64,000 bases of DNA from an uncultured Sphingomonadaceae bacterium (GTDB lineage Bacteria; Pseudomonadota; Alphaproteobacteria; Sphingomonadales; Sphingomonadaceae). The position numbers were made by a program, and so were the translations under genes. Below are positions 47,215 through 57,300 of this stretch, piece after piece. The DNA is taken from positions 1,243,501 to 1,307,500 of the forward strand of contig CANLCX010000001.1 of the NCBI GenBank assembly GCA_947489315.1. Reading direction: 5' to 3'. Position 1 is the stretch's first letter, and the number at the start of each line of letters is the position of its first letter. The notes beneath the pieces were generated by a model. The model saw only the letters and a program-made list of their open reading frames with translations, ran no database searches and had not been told where the DNA came from.

Positions 47215-48216
47215 ATGAAATTGCGCGTCGGACTATTGGGTGGCGGGTCCTGGGGAACAACAGTAGCCTCGCTGGTATCGCGCAATGCACCGATCAAAAT
47301 CTGGGCAAGAGACAGCGACACCGTTAATGACATTAACGAGAATCATCGTAACAGCAAATATCTGCCCGATGCCGATCTGCCGGAAGCATTAGAGGCTACT
47401 GGCAATATCGGGGAAGCGGTCTCAGACGCCGATGTGCTCGTCATGGGAATTCCCTCCAGCAATTTTCGCGATGTACTAGAAGAAGCCAAATCCTTTTTGC
47501 GGCCCTGGGTTCCGGTGATCAGCCTGACCAAAGGTCTGGAACTTTCCACCGGCAAACGCATGACGGAGGTTATCGAAGATGTATTGCCCGGTCATCCGGT
47601 AGGTGTGTTGACTGGCCCCAATCTGGCACGAGAAATTATGGCGGGGCAGGCGGCTGCCAGTGTGATCTCCATGGAAGACGAAATTATCGTCAAACAGCTA
47701 CAGCAACTTTTCCATTCTGGTTTGTTCCGTGTGTACACAAATACCGATTTGCTCGGCTGTGAGCTTGGCGGTGTACTCAAAAATATCATCGCAATCGCGG
47801 TTGGTATGGGTGATGGACTCGGGGCAGGGGACAATACGCGTTCAGCATTGATTACGCGCGGATTAGCTGAAATTACGCGCTTAGGCGTCGCTATGGGAGG
47901 GCGCGCTGAGACTTTTTCCGGTTTGACGGGAATGGGAGACATGATTGCGACCTGTACCAGCCCGCTGAGCAGAAACAGGCATGTTGGCGTGGAACTCGGA
48001 AAAGGCCGCAAGATCGATGATATTATTGAAGAGATGCTGATGGTGGCGGAGGGCGTAAAAAGCGCACCAACGGTTATAGCGCTAGCCAAAAAATATAATG
48101 TGGCAATGCCGATTGCCGAAGATGTGTATGAAGTTACGAAGGGAACGCGGTCTGCTGCACGAGCTTACCGAGGCTTGATCAGCGCATCTGCAGGTTCAGA
48201 GGCTGATGCGGGATGA
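47215..48216 (+). CDS. gpsA: Glycerol-3-phosphate dehydrogenase [NAD(P)+]
   Basis: Reduces dihydroxyacetone phosphate to sn-glycerol-3-phosphate, the backbone used by PlsB. The 333-aa product shows the Rossmann motif LLGGGSWGTTVA, TKGLE, GPNLAREIMAGQAAA, and the catalytic/substrate block GCELGGVLKNIIAIAVGMGDGLGAGDNTRSALITRGLAEI with the invariant Lys. It also has GLTGMGDMIATC. Its presence here, rather than near ribosomal or cytochrome genes, ties precursor supply to the lipid-storage cluster. The RBS is GGGGAAAAG before the ATG. Confidence 0.95.
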   Translation: MKLRVGLLGGGSWGTTVASLVSRNAPIKIWARDSDTVNDINENHRNSKYLPDADLPEALEATGNIGEAVSDADVLVMGIPSSNFRDVLEEAKSFLRPWVPVISLTKGLELSTGKRMTEVIEDVLPGHPVGVLTGPNLAREIMAGQAAASVISMEDEIIVKQLQQLFHSGLFRVYTNTDLLGCELGGVLKNIIAIAVGMGDGLGAGDNTRSALITRGLAEITRLGVAMGGRAETFSGLTGMGDMIATCTSPLSRNRHVGVELGKGRKIDDIIEEMLMVAEGVKSAPTVIALAKKYNVAMPIAEDVYEVTKGTRSAARAYRGLISASAGSEADAG

Positions 48217-48568
48217 ATTAACCGGCTTATGCATATTCAAACGATCAATTCGAGCAGGTTTTGATGTCACTGAGTGTTTATTATTTCCTTACCCAATCAA
48301 AAAATTTTCTGGTGGGCGATGATCCAATTATTAAACCGGCATCGCCAAACCATATCCGTTAACTCTTAATTTACCAGATTTTACAATGAGCTATCGGCTA
48401 TTAAGTCCCGCCAAAGATGAAGAAATAAAATCATCCATTCTGGACTTTCTTTAATCATGTTGCTTTTACTTGCTTCTTTTTGGGGCGTGCCATAAAAATA
48501 TCTCCCAAGCACTTCGGAAATTGTTACGCCAGAGTTTCGACGTAACCCCGATTATGTGGAGAGTATGT
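48217..48568 (+). promoter_or_regulatory. Intergenic region upstream of rpfF (~350 bp)
   Basis: AT-rich, with no supported gene. It should carry the rpfF promoter. Seen are GTTAACTCTTAATTTA around 48358, a weak inverted repeat GTTACG...CGTAAC at 48526-48547 just upstream of the RBS, and the RBS GGAGAG (48558-48563) ahead of the ATG at 48569. In-frame TTG codons upstream (from 48470) would extend the protein by 33 residues that do not resemble the family. Confidence 0.5.
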
Positions 48569-49522
48569 ATGGATTTGAGAAGCCAAGCCGTAAATGATGT
48601 TGAGGGTGATTTGATCCTTGATGAAACTGAATCATTGATCATTCCGCAGCATGGTTTTGGCCAGAATATACTCCAACAAAAATTCAATGAAATCGACTTG
48701 CGGTTCGATAAATCCGACGAAATTTTCTGGTGCTATATGAACCAGAAATCGCGCCCCAGCTATACATATGCACTGGGTGATGAAATCCAGCTCGTACAGG
48801 ATTGGATTCAAACGAACTATGGGGCCGGTGCTGCTAAGCCCACCGATCCTTTGCGATATTTCGTTTCTGGGTCACGTACTCCGGGCATCTACAATCTCGG
48901 GGGCGACCTGAAACATTTTGCCGATTGTATCAGGCGGCGCGATCTGGGTGCATTGAAAAAATATGCACGTACCTGCGTCCACATGCAGCATGCCAATAGC
49001 ACGGGATTTGGTGCCCCGATTATTACCATGGCGTTAGTCCAGGGTGATGCGCTGGGCGGTGGTTTTGAACATGCTCTGGCATTCGATCTCTTAGTAGCAG
49101 AAAAAAGCGCAAGATTGGGATTGCCGGAGATTTTGTTCAATCTTTTCCCGGGTATGGGCGCTTATAGTTATCTTAGGCAGCGTCTTAGTCGCCGCGAGAC
49201 GGAACGGTTTATATTGGAAGGTAAACTGTTCACGGCCGAGGAACTTTATGACATAGGGGTCGTGGATATCCTTGCTGAGGACGGCAAGGGTGAAGAGGCT
49301 ATTGTTGAATATACCAAACAAAACCGCAAACGCTTTCATGCAGAGCGGGCAGTCTACAAAGCTCGACGCCTATCGAACCCGGTCACAATAGATGAATTGC
49401 TTGAAATTACTGACATGTGGGCAGAAACCGCAATTCATCTTGAGGATACGGATGTCCGCAAAATGGAGCGCTTGGCTAACGCACAACAACGCCGCATGGA
49501 ACGCTCTCTTCAAGCTGTTTAG
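48569..49522 (+). CDS. rpfF: RpfF-type crotonase, diffusible signal factor (cis-2-enoic fatty acid) synthase
   Basis: A 317-aa enoyl-CoA hydratase/isomerase-superfamily protein that resembles Xanthomonas RpfF much more than ordinary crotonases. It shares the block VFNLGGDLELF-like (here IYNLGGDLKHFADCIRR), IALVQGNALGGGFE-like (ALVQGDALGGGFEHAL) and LPEVLFDLFPGMGAYSFL-like (LPEILFNLFPGMGAYSYL). The C-terminal EITDMWAETAIHLED...RLANAQQRR also matches. The two catalytic glutamates are kept as Glu167 and Glu187, with the same 20-residue spacing as Glu141/Glu161 of RpfF. Known RpfF enzymes dehydrate 3-hydroxyacyl-ACP and release the cis-2-unsaturated fatty acid. It is convergent with the RpfC-like kinase, the two stops overlapping. 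Confidence 0.88.
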   Translation: MDLRSQAVNDVEGDLILDETESLIIPQHGFGQNILQQKFNEIDLRFDKSDEIFWCYMNQKSRPSYTYALGDEIQLVQDWIQTNYGAGAAKPTDPLRYFVSGSRTPGIYNLGGDLKHFADCIRRRDLGALKKYARTCVHMQHANSTGFGAPIITMALVQGDALGGGFEHALAFDLLVAEKSARLGLPEILFNLFPGMGAYSYLRQRLSRRETERFILEGKLFTAEELYDIGVVDILAEDGKGEEAIVEYTKQNRKRFHAERAVYKARRLSNPVTIDELLEITDMWAETAIHLEDTDVRKMERLANAQQRRMERSLQAV

Positions 49523-52101
49523 CCCGCAGCGCTGAAGTCATCACCAATTGCTGCGGGTTGATCGCTCGGTGGATTGCTTAAAAAGTTTGTGATCCTAACA
49601 ACTTCTAGTTTTATCTCTTCGAGATAATCAAACCGCTTCTCGATGAATTCTGCTTCCGTTATCACTTCAAGATGACTGCACATTTGCGCGAGCTTCTTTG
49701 CACCAACATTGTTGGCGCCGCTTTTAAATGCGTGTGCTTGAAAGCGAAAATCATCAACATTTGTTTGTTCAACGGATTGCGCAAATGCGCTCATTATGTC
49801 GACCGTATCCTCAATATATGCACCGATGATCGATTGGATAAAAGAGTCGTCACCGATGGATTTTAGATAATCCATTTGAACGCCGTCAATGGGGGGCTCA
49901 TCTTGTTCGGTTGCTTTGGTTCCGATGCTTCGGACCACATTAAATGGATCGCTGGCTTGGCTGACTGCTTGGTTTGTATCTGCTTCGAGAAAATTGCCCG
50001 TTTGTTCTGCGACGGTGTCTAGCAGAACGCCGGCTTCAATAGGTTTGGTAAGACGAAGGTCCATGCCCGCATCGAGGCATTTTTTCTCTGTTTCCGGGGT
50101 TGAGTCGGCGGTCAGACCAATAATGGGCACATGATTGCGAGCACCTTCGATCTGACGCCACAACTTACAGCATTCTATACCACCAATATTAGGCATATTG
50201 ACGTCGAGAAACACAATATCGAACGTGTATTTCTCGAGTTCATCCAATGCTTGTTCGCCGTCCGAAACGGCAACAACTTTATGGCCGGCATTGACCAATA
50301 TAGTCTGCAATACCATTTGGTTTGTGCGGTTGTCATCGGCAATCAATATGTTGAGCGACACGTCGGTACGAATGATCCGATCGGGATCGTCCTCCGCCTT
50401 TTTACCGGTGCGGTTGAATGAGCAACCGATCTGGACAACGCTGCGCACCGCATCAAAGTCCGGCGAAGCGGGTAAGACCGAAGCAAAAGCGGCACGTAAT
50501 TTTATGTCGTCCAGGCTTTTGCTGTCATCATTAGATAGTAGGACGGGAGGCAGGCTGGCTTCTTGAAAAACATTCCAGAAGGCGGTGTCGTCCTTGTGCT
50601 GCTCGACTATTGCGCTGTCGAGCAAAGCCAGATCATAAGAATGAAGTGGGCGGTTTGCGAGTATTTTTTCCAGCCTGTCAGTAGCTAAGCACTGGATATG
50701 ATCGACTTTTACGCCTCTGGCATCCTGGCCGGTTATCTTGGGGCCATCTAGTCCAAAACCAAGCGATAAAATCTGGAAACTGTCTTGCGTTGAGTCGGTT
50801 TGCACGTCCTCTGTGAAAGTAATCGGGCATGACAAGGTAAATGTGCTGCCTTCTCCTAATGTGCTATCCAGGCCAACTATTCCGCCCATTTGTATCGCCA
50901 GTTGCTGACATATAGCCAATCCAAGACCGGTTCCGCCAAAATTGTCGATGATACTGTCATCGGCTTGTTGGAAAACTTCGAAAATTTTCTCATGTGCCTC
51001 GGTGGCTATGCCAGGCCCGGTATCTGTTACCGAACACCAAAGAAGCGGACTATCGGCATCGACCTCAATACCACACTTTAACGTTATGGAGCCTGTTTCG
51101 GTAAATTTGACAGCGTTACTGGTAAGATTGATTAGTATGTTTCGGATATATTCCAGTTGCCCGTCAACAAGTTGATCACTCATAGCTTCGGCCTGCAAAT
51201 TGATGGTCAAATCTTTTTCATTTGCTGCAAGCTGCATGATATCGCGAACTTCAGCAAGCACATCTACGATGCTAAATGTTTTTGGCTCCGGCAATTCTTC
51301 CTGTGTGTCCGATCGCGCGAAACTTAGAAGCTGGTTGATCAAGTGCAGGAGGTGCTGGCCAGCAGAAACGCTAGTGCTGACCATTTGTTGTTGCGCTTCC
51401 GGCAGCTTCATATCCAGCAAGTGGGTGCCATAGCCAATGATAGCGTTAAGCGGTGTCCGCAATTCGTGACTGATACTGGCCAGGAACAGGCTTTTTGCCT
51501 TATTGGCTTCCTCCGCCTCTTTAGTGGCTTTAGATATTTTTATAATCAACGTTGAACAATATGCTGGAATAATTATCAGACCGAACAACAGTCCCATTGA
51601 GAGCGATAGATTCTGTTGCCAAAATGGAACGCTATAAACGGTCCAGCCAAATGATATCGTTCCCATGGCTGCAGAAACACCAAGCCACTTGATACCAAAA
51701 CGAAAACCGTAACCCAATATTACCCATAGATATAAGGGGTAAAGTGCGGCCACAGAACTGCCACCTATTTCGAACAGGTAAGTCGCTACACCGAAATCTG
51801 TGATCAGTCCGGCGAAACGTCTGGCATTGCTTGGACCCGGATTCAAGCGATAGGCAGTGAAGATCGCCAGGCTCGCCACCAGGTGCAGCTTGAAGCCAAG
51901 CATAATATCCGTTGCAGCATCTAGGAAGAAAGAGATAGATAGAGTTATGATGATCAAAACCAGTCGGTTTATAATCATTTCCCGCTCACGATCGCGGCCA
52001 CGCGCCGCTACACTTTGGCTATGATGATGCCGATGATGATGGTGGTGAGACTTATTTTGCTTATGTCTTTTGTGCCTGGATTTCGGGCTGAATGTGAGCA
52101 T
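49519..52101 (-). CDS. RpfC-like hybrid sensor histidine kinase (TM input-HisKA-HATPase-REC-Hpt)
   Basis: An 860-aa hybrid kinase with the RpfC domain order. A cytoplasmic N-terminus holds a polyhistidine tract (H19-H27), then GRDREREM precedes about five membrane helices (residues ~43-190), including ALYPLYLWVILGYGFRFG, which recalls the RpfC input domain. HisKA has His212 (SISHELRTPLNAIIGYG), and HATPase has N, G1 and G2 boxes (NILINLTSNAVKF, DTGPGIA, GGTGLGLAIC). A receiver has Asp633 (FLDVNMPNIGG), and a C-terminal Hpt has His790 (AHAFKSGANN). RpfC binds DSF and relays phosphate to RpfG. Here it lies 5 bp downstream of a response regulator and is convergent with rpfF, as in Xanthomonas. 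An internal ATG at 51978 would remove the His tract. Confidence 0.88.
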   Translation of the reverse strand: MLTFSPKSRHKRHKQNKSHHHHHRHHHSQSVAARGRDREREMIINRLVLIIITLSISFFLDAATDIMLGFKLHLVASLAIFTAYRLNPGPSNARRFAGLITDFGVATYLFEIGGSSVAALYPLYLWVILGYGFRFGIKWLGVSAAMGTISFGWTVYSVPFWQQNLSLSMGLLFGLIIIPAYCSTLIIKISKATKEAEEANKAKSLFLASISHELRTPLNAIIGYGTHLLDMKLPEAQQQMVSTSVSAGQHLLHLINQLLSFARSDTQEELPEPKTFSIVDVLAEVRDIMQLAANEKDLTINLQAEAMSDQLVDGQLEYIRNILINLTSNAVKFTETGSITLKCGIEVDADSPLLWCSVTDTGPGIATEAHEKIFEVFQQADDSIIDNFGGTGLGLAICQQLAIQMGGIVGLDSTLGEGSTFTLSCPITFTEDVQTDSTQDSFQILSLGFGLDGPKITGQDARGVKVDHIQCLATDRLEKILANRPLHSYDLALLDSAIVEQHKDDTAFWNVFQEASLPPVLLSNDDSKSLDDIKLRAAFASVLPASPDFDAVRSVVQIGCSFNRTGKKAEDDPDRIIRTDVSLNILIADDNRTNQMVLQTILVNAGHKVVAVSDGEQALDELEKYTFDIVFLDVNMPNIGGIECCKLWRQIEGARNHVPIIGLTADSTPETEKKCLDAGMDLRLTKPIEAGVLLDTVAEQTGNFLEADTNQAVSQASDPFNVVRSIGTKATEQDEPPIDGVQMDYLKSIGDDSFIQSIIGAYIEDTVDIMSAFAQSVEQTNVDDFRFQAHAFKSGANNVGAKKLAQMCSHLEVITEAEFIEKRFDYLEEIKLEVVRITNFLSNPPSDQPAAIGDDFSAAG

Positions 52102-52106
52102 CCTGC

Positions 52107-54263
52107 CTAACCTTTCGCCGCGTTGGAAGCATGGTTTTGCGGTGTAAGGAACAGTTTCGGTAAGTCTTCTACTCGCTGGGGCCGAGCTATTTTGAAGCCT
52201 TGAATTTCGTCAACGCCTGAAACCTGCAGCAGTTCCAATTGTGCGTCATTCTCAACGCCCTCGGCGATGACTCGCATGTCGAGCGCGTGGGCGAGATGCG
52301 AAATTGTACCGATAATGGCGCGGTCAGCCGCAGAATGCTCGATGCGTGATATGAACGTGCGGTCGATCTTCAGGCAATTAGCCGGCAAGTCGCGAAGATA
52401 CTGCAGCGAAGAATAGCCGGTGCCAAAATCATCGATAGAGATACCCACACCGGTATCGCGTAAGCGATTCAAAGTCTGGCGGACATGATCGTTATTATCC
52501 AGCAGCAATTCTTCGGTGATTTCAACGACAATTTTCGACGGATCAATTTTGTTTTTCTCGATATTTTTCAATATCTCTTCACAGACATTCTGGTTCTGGA
52601 ATTGGCGAGGGGATACGTTAATCGCTACGCGTGGAAGATCGATGCCATCATCTGCAAATTGCCGGATTTGTCTGCAAACCTCGGCAATAACCCATTTTCC
52701 CAAACTGTCCATAATCCCTGTGTCTTCAGCAACCCTGATAAACTGGATAGGTAGCAGGCGGCCTCGGGTAGGATGATCCCAACGGAGAAGTGCTTCCAGT
52801 CCGACATAGTTTAGGGTCTTCGCATCAACAATGGGTTGGTATTCGAGAGCAAACTGGTCTTGGCTCAACGCGTCGCGCAATTCTATTTCCAGAGCAGCAT
52901 CTGCCTGTGCGATCTGGTTCATGCCTTCTGAGAAGAAACGATGGCAATTACGACCATTGGCTTTTGCATCATACATTGCCAGATCGGCTAGGCGCAGCAA
53001 TTCTTCATATTCATTACCATCTGTTGGAATCAAGCTCACGCCAATACTCGCACCGATCACCTGCTCTATACCGCTAATGGAATAAGGCTGATTTATGGCT
53101 TTCAATATTTTGGTGCAGCGCGAGTTGATGGAATCTGGACCATCCACTTTGCCCAATATGATGGCAAATTCATCACCGCCAATACGAGCGGCAAAGTCAT
53201 CTGGACCGATCATCTCGACAAGCCGATCAGCCACTTCCCGCAGCAAAGTGTCGCCACTATGATGACCACGCGTATCATTGATCACTTTGAAGCGATCAAG
53301 ATCAAGCAGCAACAACGCAGCTTCCTGGCCAGTTTTTGCGCACGTATCGATGGCTTTTCGAACCTTCTCGGCTAATAAGGCGCGATTGGGTAATCCGGTT
53401 AACATATCGTGTAAAGCAAGATGCGTACGATGTTCTTCAGCAAATTTGCGGGCGGTAATATCAACCGCTGTTGTCAATACGCCGATGGTCTCACCGTTGT
53501 GGTTCAACAGCGGAGATTTGTTACAGTGGAAGATGAGCTCTACGCCATCACTGGTGAATTTCTCCTCATAATGAGGGATTGGTTGTTCTGACTTGAGCAC
53601 GCTCTTATTTCTGCGCTCCGAATTTTGCGCGAGTTCCGGCCCCAGCAATTCACCAAAATCCTTGCCGACCATTTGATCGGGCGTCTTGTCGAACAGCGCG
53701 GACTGATAGGCATTGGTGAACAAGCACCGACCAGATCGATCTGTGGCGTTGATCATTATCGGTATGGTATCGATGATCTGTTCCAACATGCTTTTGCTTG
53801 CTGGCATGTCGTTATCAACAGCGTCAGACAGTGCTGCGTGTTTTCGTTCAATCGCGGACGCCCGCTTTCTCAAGTTTACGCTTTTCTCGTTTTTCGTCAA
53901 AAGCGACATGGCACGCTTGCAAAATTCTACGTGAGATACTGGACTTTGAAGGAAGTCTGTTGCGCCGGCATCCAGCGCAGACAATCGACATTCGCGGTCC
54001 TGATGCGCGGTGATAACGATTGCAGGCACATCACTACAACTGGCCATCTTGCGGACTTTTCTGATGAATTCCGCACCGTTCATTTGCGGCATCCGATAGT
54101 CAACTACGAGCAATTCAGCGCTGTTGTTCCGAAGCCATTCGAGCGCTTCAACGGGATCAGCAAATGTCACAGAGGAGTATTTCTCCCCCATGATAGTCAC
54201 GAACTGGGCATAAATCCTGAGATTTGTTGGCCGGTCATCGACGATGAGAACGCGCGTTGTCAT
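52107..54263 (-). CDS. Response regulator REC-PAS-GGDEF-EAL
   Basis: A 718-aa regulator. The receiver domain (residues ~4-120) has phospho-acceptor Asp55 in VVDYRMPQMNG and acidic pocket DD. A PAS domain spans ~165-275, with the PAC-like end GVLTTAVDITARK. GGDEF is intact at 362-366 (IGGDEFAII, with DLDRFKVINDTRGH), and EAL is intact at 490-492 (LEALLRW, DDFGTGYSSLQYL, AEGVE). It is first in an operon with the RpfC-like kinase and occupies the place of rpfG, whose product instead has an HD-GYP phosphodiesterase. Phosphorylation is therefore expected to change cyclic-di-GMP level; whether synthesis or hydrolysis dominates cannot be read from sequence. Confidence 0.92.
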   Translation of the reverse strand: MTTRVLIVDDRPTNLRIYAQFVTIMGEKYSSVTFADPVEALEWLRNNSAELLVVDYRMPQMNGAEFIRKVRKMASCSDVPAIVITAHQDRECRLSALDAGATDFLQSPVSHVEFCKRAMSLLTKNEKSVNLRKRASAIERKHAALSDAVDNDMPASKSMLEQIIDTIPIMINATDRSGRCLFTNAYQSALFDKTPDQMVGKDFGELLGPELAQNSERRNKSVLKSEQPIPHYEEKFTSDGVELIFHCNKSPLLNHNGETIGVLTTAVDITARKFAEEHRTHLALHDMLTGLPNRALLAEKVRKAIDTCAKTGQEAALLLLDLDRFKVINDTRGHHSGDTLLREVADRLVEMIGPDDFAARIGGDEFAIILGKVDGPDSINSRCTKILKAINQPYSISGIEQVIGASIGVSLIPTDGNEYEELLRLADLAMYDAKANGRNCHRFFSEGMNQIAQADAALEIELRDALSQDQFALEYQPIVDAKTLNYVGLEALLRWDHPTRGRLLPIQFIRVAEDTGIMDSLGKWVIAEVCRQIRQFADDGIDLPRVAINVSPRQFQNQNVCEEILKNIEKNKIDPSKIVVEITEELLLDNNDHVRQTLNRLRDTGVGISIDDFGTGYSSLQYLRDLPANCLKIDRTFISRIEHSAADRAIIGTISHLAHALDMRVIAEGVENDAQLELLQVSGVDEIQGFKIARPQRVEDLPKLFLTPQNHASNAAKG

Positions 54264-54372
54264 AGCTCTGCACTACGCAGCGATGATCAAAATAAGGTTA
54301 ACGTATCATTGGTATTGTGCATCGTTGTTTTTAAACGGCCAAATAGAAAAATTCGTTAGAAAATAGGGCTTT

Positions 54373-57300
54373 TCAAGCATTCAATAAAGACACATCTCCC
54401 CCGGCGGCGGCGATATTGCGTGTAACCGTTTTCTCATGGACATAGCGGTCATGCATATCAGCCAAGGTCAGCATTGGTAAAATTGGACCTTTTCTTGACG
54501 CGATCGCTACTCCAAGGGTTGTTATATCGGGGTCATTCGGTTCGATGATAAGAGCCCCGATCGATGAATTCTGCAGCTGGCTCGCAATGTCATCTAATTT
54601 GGAACTGGTCCATTGAACAAGATTTTCGGTGCCCATTGCTTGGTTTATACTCTCAAACCATTGAGCAATTTCTGCGTTCGAGTTGTTTTGGTCCACTTGA
54701 AGAAAACTGTTGCCAGTCACAATTGCGCGAGCACATGCGGTTAAAATGGTATCTGGGTCTCGAACCATCGAAATCGCAAGGCCGCGTCCTTGAACGCTAT
54801 AAAGGTTGGTTTCTCCTGCAGGCGACGAGAGCGTCACATCATTTGTAAGAATTCGGTTTCTTGATATGAGCTCTTCGTCGATGAGTTGTCCAAACCGACC
54901 ACCGATAACTCGTGATAGAAACATGATGCTGTCGGTATTGTTGAAATCAACGTCCAATTTGCAGTATGCCGCGATACCTCTGGATATTTTTTCCGAAAGA
55001 TTTTTGGAAACAATCTGACTGTCGGAATCTTCTGGAACCACGTATTTCTGGGAAATACGGGCATTGGTGTTCCTTTGTTTTGAAAGACGAGGCAGATAAA
55101 GCGGCCCGCCAGCTTTGGGTCCTGTCCCGGATAGTCCTTGTCCACCAAATGGTTGCACACCGACGACAGCGCCGATCTGATTGCGATTGATATAGATATT
55201 ACCAACATGCGCCTGATCGGCCATCACATCGCATATGTTGTCAATCCGGCTCTGAATGCCAAGCGTCAAACCAAATCCACTTTGGTTTACTCTATTAATC
55301 ATCTCGATTTTTTCGCTGGCAGCAAATCTTACGATATGGAGCACGGGTCCGAATATCTCCTGGTCGATATCGGAAAAATGATCCAACTCATAAGCGACCG
55401 GGCCAACGAAATGCCCATTTTGCATATTGCCCTTTGGCGTCTCCCCGATCTTTTGCCCTATGCCGTTCAGTCGCTCTATGTGGCTGTCAATATTTCGTTT
55501 CGCGATAGCATCAATGACTGGGCCAATATCGCAGTAGATTTGACCAGGGTCGCCGATTTTCAATGCATCCATTGCGCCGCTCAATAAGTCAGTAAATGCG
55601 TCGGCGATATCCTCTTGCACGCATAGGATACGCAAAGCTGAGCAGCGCTGCCCTGCACTTTGAAAGGCCGAAGATACTACGTCATCAACCGTTTGCTCCA
55701 ACAGGGCAGAAGAATCGACTATCATCGCGTTGATGCCACCCGTTTCTGCGATTAGCGGCGTAAGCGGGCGGCCAGCATCTGCCAGACGGCTTGCGATGCG
55801 TTTGGCTGTCGCTGTGGATCCAGTAAAACAAACAGCCGCAACTGTGGGATGGGAGATCAAGGCTTCACCAACATGGGCGCCATCACCGAGAACTAGATTT
55901 ACCGCAGCCGGATCAATCCCTGCATCATGTAGCAGCCGTATTGCCTCTGCAGCAATGAGAGGCGTCTGTTCGGCGGGTTTGGCTACGACCGTATTCCCAG
56001 CCGCTAGCGCTGCGGTGATTTGCCCCAGGAATATAGCAAGCGGGAAATTCCATGGAGATATGCAAATGGCTACGCCTAGTGGCTCTCGGTCTGCAAAGGC
56101 ATTGGCTTTCATCTGCTGGGCATAATAGCGGCAGAAATCGACTGCTTCACGCACTTCATCAATGGCATCTGACCAGGTTTTTCCTGCCTCCTTGACAGCC
56201 AGATAATGGAAAGTTCCGGCGCGTTGCTCGAGTAGGTCGGCGGCATTTTCCAGTGCGGTGGCGCGTTCAGCGATGGGGCGACGAGACCAGGATCCAAAAG
56301 CTTTGCTGGCGGCTTCGATCGCTGCTTTCGCAAGTTTCTCGTCTGCAGCTATGACTTTACCAATATGCTCGTTGAGCATTGCTGGGTTCGCAACAGGGCG
56401 CTCATTTCCAGTGGCCTGTTTGCCAGCGATAATTGATGTGGCAAGATAGGTTTGGCGAGCTGCCTGGGCCAGGTCTTTTTGAAAACGAGATATGATCGTT
56501 GGATTGGACAGGTCCCAACCGGCAGCGATATTCCTAGTGCCATCAAGATAAGCGCGAGGCGCAGGGATTTTGCTGTTTGCGGTTGAATGATATTGTGCGA
56601 GTGTAGTAATTGGGTCGCGGATCAGCGTGGATAGCTCAACATTCTGGTCGGCCAATTTATGTACGAAAGAACTGTTGGCTCCGTTCTCCAGCAATCGCCG
56701 GATCAGATAGGATAAGAGGTCTTTTTGCGTGCCCACCGGCGCATATATACGGCTATGAACATTGGGCTGGGACAATATAGTGTCGTGTAGCTGTTGGCCC
56801 ATGCCAAAGAGTCGCTGGAACTCAATGTTTTTATTGGTACCAGCTAACTCCTGTACGGCAGCGATACTATATGCATTATGCGTCGCAAATTGCGGCTCGA
56901 AGCAATGCGGATGGTCCAGCAGTTTCTGGGCGCAGGCCAGATAGCTGAGATCGGTCATCTCCTTGCGCGTAAACACTGGATAACTTTCCAATCCCATTTC
57001 CTGGGCGCGTTTAATTTCACTGTCCCAGTAGGCGCCTTTCACTAACCTTATGAATAGAGGGGCTTCCAATTGCCGCGCCTTTTCGCCCAGCCAGTCAATT
57101 AAGGGCAGGGCGCGTCGCTGATAAGCTTGCACGACAAAGCCGAGTCCTTGCCAGCCTTTTAGATCAGGGTTGGCGATAAGCGCAGCGAGAACGTCCATTG
57201 ATATGTCCAGCCGCTCGGTTTCCTCAGCATCGATGGTAATCTGAACATTCGCTTCCCGTGCCCTGATCGCGAGCTTCAGCAATTTGGCTGTTATCTGGGG

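Noticed and set aside
52107..54263. RpfG identity for the response regulator
   Set aside because: It has GGDEF and EAL domains and no HD-GYP motif, so it is a positional replacement, not an RpfG.
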